A stretch of DNA of 64,000 bases, taken from positions 2,642,164 to 2,706,163 of the forward strand of contig BDSI01000001.1 of the NCBI GenBank assembly GCA_003117195.1. Direction: 5' to 3'. The stretch is from Eudorina sp. 2006-703-Eu-15. Lineage: Eukaryota > Chlorophyta > Chlorophyceae > Chlamydomonadales > Volvocaceae. Under the pieces are notes generated by a model, which worked only from the letters and a program-made list of their open reading frames with translations, was not told the DNA's origin and ran no database searches. This document shows positions 57,203-64,000 of this stretch, one piece after another (the stretch's first letter is position 1; every line of letters begins with the position of its first letter). The translations under genes were made by a program, and so were the position numbers.

Positions 57203-59102
57203 CCAAGACGGTGGCGACCTCTTGACGGACGCGATGGGACGTTTTTTTACGCGGCCGCCCCCATGTGCATGGGCCGACGGGCAGGCTTGGGTATGGATAC
57301 CAGCACGTGTTATGGGTACATGCCCGTGTCTGTTGGCATTGAGGGGCTGTCGCTGTTGAGCTGCGGAATGCGTGTCTCATGAATCGTCTGACCATTAATA
57401 ACCCCACATACTGAACAGGTGCGTGTGATTGACGTTACGGTGCCTTCCAGACCGGCCGGATGGGGGTTACTTTTCATCCCGCCGTTGCCAGGTTCCCACT
57501 TTTGGGCGGGTTTGTGAGGAAGATCGGGAGTGGGCTGGGATGCGGTGGGTCGAATGTGCGGGTGTCACGAGGACCGGGTACCGACGGGTACATCGCAGCT
57601 ATGTCACGGCCGTGCGCGTGCATGTAGGTGAGCACCACGCAATGCACCGTCGTTACGCTAGCGTTGCGTGTATCTCAGAGGCGTATTCCAGCCGTGGGTT
57701 CGGGCGGCATGCGCGGAGCAACGCGCTCCGCTGGGACAGACGCGCGCAGTTGGCCTGAACGTATTGGGTTGGGCGCTGCGGCCGGGGCGCTGGTCGCAGC
57801 ACTTGTCTGGCTGGGTCTTGCAGTGCTGGTGTAGGACGCGCGAGTTTTCGAGTGTGAGCACCCAGTGGTGCGGGCGCGGGGCGGGACCCGAATACGAGCA
57901 GCAACGAAGCTCTCGCATCTGGGGTGCTGAGGGGTGGTGCGCTGTGTCAAGCCTTGGTCACTTGGCCGCCTGACAAATGGATGCAATGTGTCGGGGCTGC
58001 CCACATAAGCCCCGTGCCAGACCGGTGCCAGCACCCGCGCAGGCCGCGGCTCTCAACGGCCGAGAGCCGCTCCTCCAATCGCAACCGGTGCTCAGGACAC
58101 CTCGACACGGCACCGCCCTCAGCGCCTCCCAGCAGCCCACCCCGAGGCTCATATGTCCGCGGAGAAGGGGAGCGCCCCACACCAACCGCCGCCGCTTTGG
58201 GACACGGCTCGGTATTAAATCGGGACCCAACCCAACCCCCAAACAGCCGCGCACCCACATTGCTCCTATGCCCGCTGTCGCAAGCCCATCCGGATCCCGG
58301 TTCCCCGGACACCCATGCCACGTGTGATATATATATACAGTCAGACCGGCCCTCTTTCCCAATCGTGTCAGGCAGGGTTCCGCCCCAAAACCGCAAAAGC
58401 AACTCCAACAACAACCGGGGATCGGATGAACATCCGCACCGCCGGGGCAGATATGCAACCAGAGCGAACCCATATCCTTGACCCTCATCACCTCTCTTCG
58501 GGATGATGCAAGAGTGCGGCATGTAATGACGTAGTTCTCCTAGCAGATTTCAAGCGGGCCAACGTCACGCCCACGGCCCCTCATAGACCTATCTGACAGA
58601 ACACAGACCAGTAAAAGACAGTTGTATGCCCCAATCCACAACCCGCCAACCTCCCAGGCGCCAGGATGCCACCAAGGCCTCGCAAAGCAAACGCATCGCT
58701 GAGAACTGAGCGGCACACCGTAAAACCCCGCTGGTACGGCCGCGGTCACGGCACAACACCCTGCGAGGCCAGGCATGAGGCAAAGCTCCTACTGGGACCC
58801 CATTCCCCGAAGAGCGAGCAGCGGACTGCCGCGCGGGCGGGACGCACGCCCCCCGTGCTGCCGCTGCAGGCAACCGCGGACCTCGCCGTTGACCTAGGTG
58901 TCACACCGAGCAGACACGCAGACAGCGGCCGCCGTGCGCAGCTGTGACCTCCCACCACAGGCACGTCGCTGCCCACGCTCACCCTGCCCCGGTGCGCCTG
59001 CGGCTCCGTGGGCGGGGCCAGCTCCACGTGATGCTGCCAGCGTCGCGGCCTTCGCTCAGCGCCCGACGGCTCCCCTCCGTGCGGTGCGTCCTCCGCCCCG
59101 TC
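57203..59102. other. Intergenic, no gene assigned
   Basis: 1.9 kb between the SET gene (+) and the small minus-strand reading frame. Only short overlapping frames are present, none recognisable. It should contain the SET 3' UTR. Confidence 0.45.
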
Positions 59103-59595
59103 TCAGTCGGTGGCCTGCATGTCCGGGTCCGAATAGAACCGCTGCCACGCCATCACGAAGCCGCACACCAGCATTACTGCACATGGGGGGAAGGGCGATG
59201 GCGGCGGCGACCGGGATACTGAAATGTTGGGCAGGCATGCCACGGGACAGATCAGAGTGCGTAAGGCGGCACTTTCTTGGGAGTCGAGTGTCAGACCCGA
59301 GACCAAGTCCTGTGCCCCTGTCGCAGCGGCACTATAATCAGTAGCCTGCGTCGCAGCGGCGCCGTGATGCGCCTAAAGTGTTGCCCCTGACACACGTGCA
59401 CATGTTTGGCTCATAATACTTCTCTCTGCCAAAAGCTCGTGGCAGGGAAACCTGGGAGAGCTCACTTGGTGTGCGAGGAGCGGCGGGGCGGGAGGGACAC
59501 TCCTTGCCCGGCCGCGCACGAAATCCCCGGCGCCCCGCAGGGCCGACCGGGGTGGCCAGGGCGCCACGACGAGTGGGCTTACCAGCGCGCGGCAT
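59103..59595 (-). CDS. Candidate 28-residue single-pass membrane protein
   Basis: Two exons on the minus strand, 59595-59583 (MPRA plus one base, strong GTAAGC donor) and 59176-59103, join in phase (GTGCAG acceptor). They give 28 residues with a hydrophobic VMLVCGFVMAW segment followed by a polar RFYSDPDMQATD end. The family is not recognised; tiny subunits of respiratory or photosynthetic complexes look like this. The exon at 59176 is the better-supported part: it may be the last exon of a longer gene, with further exons in 59300-59600. Kept as a candidate because the start, both splice sites, frame and stop agree. Confidence 0.35.
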
Positions 59596-59791
59596 ATTGT
59601 AGTATACCTGCGCCGGCTGCTCGTTGTGCCTGCTCTGCCAACCTCGCGTGGGTGCAAGTGTGTGTTGTTGCCGTGTGGCGGCTGGTGCCGGCGGTGGGTG
59701 TGAGCGCGTGCATGAGCCGCTACGGGTCTGTTCACATTGATTGCAGATCCTGGAGAGTGATTGGTTGAGCCGTGCTGCCCCGAGCAAGTGG

Positions 59792-60660
59792 TTAACGCTT
59801 GTCCTGCAAGCCCCCTCGCTTGGCTACCACTGCCGGCGGTAAGACTGACTCACGTCCGCCAAGGCCGATGACAAAGGGGTTCTTGGCTGCCGAGAAGAAC
59901 TCGTGCGGCAGGATTCCCGAACCTATCAGCATCTCCCGCTCGCGTACTGTGAACTTGTCGATCGGCAGCTTGACCACCTGGTTGTCTGCGGGGAAATTCG
60001 TATCGTGGGACCAGACAAGAGGACAGTCAGGGGAATCGTGTCTGTGCGTTGGGTCCACGTTGGCGCCCTGCAACTGGCGGGAGTTGTAAAGGCGTGCCCG
60101 AGTTGCGGACCCTTACCGCCAGCGACAACGTAGGCACTGGGATGACCCCAGATCATTGTGCCTATCGTAATACCTACCCTTGATAGCCGCAACATCCACG
60201 CCTGGGTTGAGCGCTTGGAACTCCGCAACGCTAATGCCGCGCTTCGACAGCACGTCGCTGAGGGTCTCCCCCGCGCGAACAGGGTACAGGCGGTAAGTAG
60301 TTCCAATGCCGCTGAGGATTTCCCTGTCTCGACTAGACAGCTTGTTGGCAGGCAGAAGAATGGTCTGTCCCTCCGCGACGTTATCCGCCTTGACGTCCGG
60401 GTTGATGCCCAAAATTTGGTCAATGGTTACACCTGCATAATATCCAGGTATTTGACGATGCCGTGAGGTTGAACAGTCTGCTCCAAACTACGGTAAGTCA
60501 GCGTGACCAACTTACTTCGCTTCTTCGCAATGCTCTCTAGCGTGTCGCCCTTCCGGAGCGTGTAAGGACGCACATCGAAAGCTGCATTCCTAACGGTCAG
60601 CCGACCTCGGCTGGGCCTCGCAGTTGCCTTCTGCAGCGGGACGCAGCGCAGAGAAAGCAT
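59792..60660 (-). CDS. LysM-domain protein, probably plastid
   Basis: LysM modules bind N-acetylglucosamine polymers; in green algae and plants several LysM proteins are organellar with unclear roles. Exons 60660-60516, 60432-60178 and 59985-59792 on the minus strand, phases 1 and 1, give 197 residues. The first LysM is YTLRKGDTLESIAKKR, then SVTIDQILGINPDVKADN across the splice, then GQTILLP. The second is YRLYPVRAGETLSDVLSKRG, then ISVAEFQALNPGVDVAAIK, then DNQVVKLPIDKFT. Both are followed by a similar SxREREML/SSRDREIL helix, so the pair looks like a duplication. The N-terminus (MLSLRCVPLQKATARPSRGR) is basic with hydroxylated residues, like a transit peptide. A strong GTAAGT donor at 60515 and the exact LysM continuation support the model. 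Confidence 0.88.
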
Positions 60661-61162
60661 GACTGCAACTACAAGCTATACAGCTTGAATTGGTTTACCG
60701 GCAAAGCCTAATAACAACCATACCGACGTGACGTTGGTTGTGTAACTCCAGCAGCTGTTGCGCTCGGGTTGTCGTCCCTGCACGACATTTCGCACGGAAT
60801 CAAAACGAACAGTTGGTCGACAGATTTGGCCCAGGACGGCCAGTCTCGTTGGCACGGCATATGATTGAATTACTTATCTATCTTGTGCATTTGTTCATTG
60901 AATTTTAGCGTGTTCGGTGGCACCGTGAGATTGCATTTCGCCCTGCTGCGCCAGGATGCTCCCAAGGGCAGTTCTGGCACCTTTCTATTCCATCTACAAT
61001 AGTTATGTACAGTGCGTCCGGTTATGGATGAACCTCATTGCTTTTGCGGTAATCCGCGCCCAGGCCGTTTTGCCCGCGGCTCTCGCACGATTGCTTGAGA
61101 AATGCTGGTGGGTTGCCGTCATATAAATCCTAGCGGAGAGGCTGGATAAGATCGCAGATAAA
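60661..61162. promoter_or_regulatory. Divergent intergenic region between the LysM gene and the 61163 gene
   Basis: 502 bp between start codons, moderately AT-rich (60840-60910). No specific motif assigned. Confidence 0.4.
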
Positions 61163-63545
61163 ATGCCGATGACAGGCTCGATCCGTGTGCCGCAGGCGCA
61201 ACTCTTTTGGTGCATCCGCCATCCCCGTGGCAAACGAGCCTTCTTCGGCTCCTTCTCGGTGGTGGACAAATCGTCTTTACATCGCTCCACAGGTATGTGG
61301 AGACGCGGGTTGCTTACCCCCAACCTGCTTCCGACGGCTTCTCGCTCCCCTCGCACTAGCTTGAGTTACGCTCGTGTTCTCGTGCTGGATGCGTGTTCCT
61401 CTTCAGAACATGCACTCTGCATTTTCACGCTTTGGATGCGCCAACATCTCACTGCGCAGCTTCCCTATGTTCTGATGGGATAATCCGCAGTCTAAGAGCC
61501 CTGCGCGGCGAGGAACACGGGCGGTTGGCAGGAGCATAACAACCGGAGGCAGTGGCGCGCAGCTACCTGCCAGGTGTTTGGCACCACCTTCCTCATCACG
61601 AGCACATGGCCAGGTCACCAGCATTCAGGTACTTGCACATGGCGCGCCCGGCAGCACCCTGTATAACCGAGCAAGTACCGTGCACAGACTCTTAACCCGT
61701 GCACTGCCATCCTTCACGCTATCGATGCCCTTACATCCCTTGATGGTAATCTTGGAACGCAGCCGCGTGTAACACTGCGAGTTCTGGTCATCTGCACGCC
61801 ACCAGCCCTGGGATGTTCCGTTGTAACATCCGCAGGTTGGCTCCGACACAGTACAGCATCGCCCGATCGATGGCGGACTGCCGCCGCAGTCGTCAGCGCA
61901 CCTTTACCGGCGCTGCAAGAGCCAGCCCACGCTGCAGCAAGCGCAGCAGCCGCTCGCCGTCGGCGCGAGCCCCTCCTCCCACCGACTCGCGTCACCCAGC
62001 TGCGGTGATGAAGACAGCGGTGCTAGCAGCGATCCCGCGGTCCGCAGTCCCCCACTGCGGCGCCGGAGCCGGGGCGTCAAGACAAAGCGCGGCAGCGCCG
62101 GCAGCCTCCGCGACATCGTGCGCCCGACGCCCACACGGGTTGGCAAGCGCGACGCGGACAATGGCACATCTTGTGACGATTTGAATTTCAAAGCCGCCGT
62201 CCATGTTGGGCAGCCAGTTTTACCCCCGCGCGCCAGCGAGGTGCCTGTGGCTGCGTGCGCGTCCGGCAGTGACGGCCCCGAGGGCCGCGGCCACGACATG
62301 GTGGCCCGTCGTGAGCTGACCTTCGCCACGGACAACGCTGCTCAGGCTGAGGTGTCTGAGCCTGAGACGGAGCTGCGGCTGCCAGCCGGCTGCCCCTCCT
62401 GCAGCCCGCGCGGCGAGGAGCAGGTGCCCGCTGAGGCAGCGGGGCAGGCGACACCGTCCGGAGCAGCTGCCGGCTTCGGGTTCGGCCTGATGGTCGTCGC
62501 AGGGGGCGCCGCCGCTGTCAAGACTGCGGCCGCAGTCGAGGGCACTGATGCCGAGGTTGCATTGGGTTCCATGCGCGCGGGGATGGCTTGCGTGTTGACC
62601 GTGACGGGTCTGTTGCAGCGCAGCGCCTGTCTCACCCCGGCGCGCGGCTCCACCGCAGCGGCGCCCTACTCGGCCACGAATTCCACAGGCACGCCGCCAA
62701 TTAGCTCCCAGGCTAAGGGCACCGACTCCACGCCGGTCTTCGGTGCACACAGCTGGCTGTTCAACACACCGCAGTGCGAGTGCGCTGAGACGCCCCACGG
62801 CGGCAGCGCTGCGACTCCCGGCAGCGTGGATTTCAGCCCCCATCTGCCGCTGCCGTCTGCCACGCTGCTGCTGCGCGACAGCCCTTCCGACACTGCCGGC
62901 GGCAGCATCAGCACCGACGGCCGCGCCGACACTGCCCACATGAACCTCCGTCCCCGCACCTTGCTGCCAGATCAGGCTTCGTGGCCCCACGGTAGAGCGA
63001 CGGAATGCGACGACACTGGGGGAGAGGCGGACGGCGGACTGCCAGGCCATGTATCGGCAGTCCCGCCGGTGTACAAGCCCGGAGGCGCGGCCCTTGCATG
63101 CAACGTGCCGGAGGCGGACCGGGCCCGGACACCGCTTGGGCAGCTCCGGACGCCGTTGCCGTCTAATAATGCTGCGGGCTGGCCTACCCGCGACACCACA
63201 TCCACAGCGGCGAAGGCATTTGAGGGCACGAGCGGGGTTTCCGGCCCAGTCACGCACCGGTCAGTCGGAGGTGGCCAGCGGCGTGCAGGGCCCGCGACCC
63301 CGGCGACGGTTTCAGCGCTGCCGCTCGCCTCGACGCCGGGTTCGGCCGCCGTCTCGGGTGCGGCGTCCGCGCCCCGGCCGGCCAAGTCGTCGGGACCAGC
63401 GTCGGTGACGCGGCGGGGAAGCGCCGGCAGCGGCGAGTGCAGCAGCGGCGGTGCTGCGGTCACGAGCGGCAGCAGCAGCAACAGCTGCAGCAAGACGCCG
63501 CGGTACCTGCAGTCGACGATGTCGTGGGCTCTGAAGCACGGGTAG
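61163..63545 (+). CDS. Unrecognised, largely disordered protein
   Basis: No family recognised. The model joins exon 1 (61163-61292, ATG to a strong ACAG/GTATGT donor) to exon 2 (61852-63545) in phase 1, giving 607 residues ending LQSTMSWALKHG. Exon 1 reads WCIRHPRGKRAFFGSFSVVD and may be a short structured motif. Exon 2 is an unbroken 1.7-kb frame rich in Ala, Ser, Thr, Pro and Gly, with a basic patch (RRRSRGVKTKRG), repeated TP/SP sites such as RTPLGQLRTPLPS, and a Ser-rich tail. These features suggest a phosphorylated nuclear or cytoskeletal scaffold, but that is a guess. An alternative acceptor at 61835 and a possible donor near 63541 leave both ends of exon 2 open. Confidence 0.5.
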
Positions 63546-64000
63546 GCTTGGGCAGGATGTGGTCCTCAACGGCGAGACCACCACAGGTAGAGATACAGCG
63601 CGGACGCGCGAGTGCCTGAGGGCAATCTTCTGGGGCTCGTTTGGGGGACAGCGAGCGCGGCGGCATCGACCGGTGCATCGGGGGGTGAATGTACGCAGGA
63701 GGCATTCACGCAGAGGCACCCAAGGCAATCCCTTGAAGCGTTGCGACGCCTGCGGTGCGGTGGGTCGATTTCACGTGCGGTATCACATGGGCGCTGGATG
63801 GCAAGCTTCGTGGAAGTTCGACCCGGACGGCCGATGTACTGATGGCAGCGGCGCATACAGCGAGGCGGGGGGCGCCACGCAGGTGACTGAGGAGGGGCAG
63901 TGGGCGCCTGGCTGTATCCCGTCGCCTGTGCTGACTGCCGGGCACTGAGTCCTCTTTGTCGAGTGCCTGGCAGCTGCACGTCATTCCGAGAGCTTGAGTC
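63546..64000. other. Right edge, no gene assigned
   Basis: Probably the 3' UTR of the preceding gene. A plus-strand frame to 63948 is open but unrecognised. Confidence 0.35.

Overview
The window looks like nuclear DNA of a volvocine green alga (Chlamydomonas / Gonium / Volvox lineage). It is GC-rich, with many short GT-AG introns, alanine/glycine/glutamine-rich low-complexity inserts inside conserved enzymes, (CA)n/(GT)n-linked dispersed repeats, a cilium gene (enkurin/FAP106) and a gene with a RegA-type (VARL/SAND) domain. No prokaryotic operons, plasmid genes, rRNA or convincing tRNA genes were seen. All names come from reading translated motifs by eye; no database search was possible, and exon boundaries were set by GT-AG sites that keep the reading frame.

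Layout, left to right. 2-2293 (+): 5'-truncated gene with two tandemly duplicated GATA-like zinc-finger modules. 3127-5007 (+): unrecognised multi-exon gene, possibly a continuation of the first. 6150-7514 (-): FAP106/enkurin. 9362-12072 (-): two-domain plant-type GTP cyclohydrolase I. 12934-15082 (+): SpoU/TrmH RNA 2'-O-methyltransferase, divergent from GCH1. 16485-17163 (+): COA6-like cytochrome c oxidase assembly factor. 17417-18537 (+): SNRNP27 splicing factor. 19472-21711 (+): CDKA1, the PSTAIRE cyclin-dependent kinase. 23268-29047 (+): PAN3 deadenylase subunit in 13 exons. 29048-33371: repeat-rich intergenic DNA. 33372-37730 (-): VARL/RegA-like putative transcription regulator. 37731-42485: intergenic DNA with a 139-bp near-perfect inverted repeat. 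42486-50347 (-): ceramide kinase in 11 exons. 51096-57202 (+): SET-domain lysine methyltransferase in 10 exons, divergent from ceramide kinase. 59103-59595 (-): candidate 28-residue membrane microprotein. 59792-60660 (-): LysM protein, probably plastid. 61163-63545 (+): unrecognised disordered protein, divergent from the LysM gene.

The genes do not form one pathway; this is an ordinary mosaic of eukaryotic housekeeping and regulatory genes. Shared themes are RNA metabolism (SNRNP27, PAN3, SpoU methylase), the cell cycle and cilium (CDKA1, FAP106), cofactor and lipid signalling (GCH1, CERK) and regulation (VARL, GATA-like, SET). Three divergent pairs (GCH1/SpoU, CERK/SET, LysM/61163 gene) have 500-860 bp between start codons.

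The most interesting items are the VARL gene (the family that includes the germ-soma regulator regA), the long inverted repeat at 38685-39165 that could fold into a small-RNA-type hairpin, the (CA)n-tailed dispersed repeat families, the SET gene's probable GC-AG intron beginning with a (GGGGC)15 tract, and the COA6-like protein that lacks the expected first cysteine.
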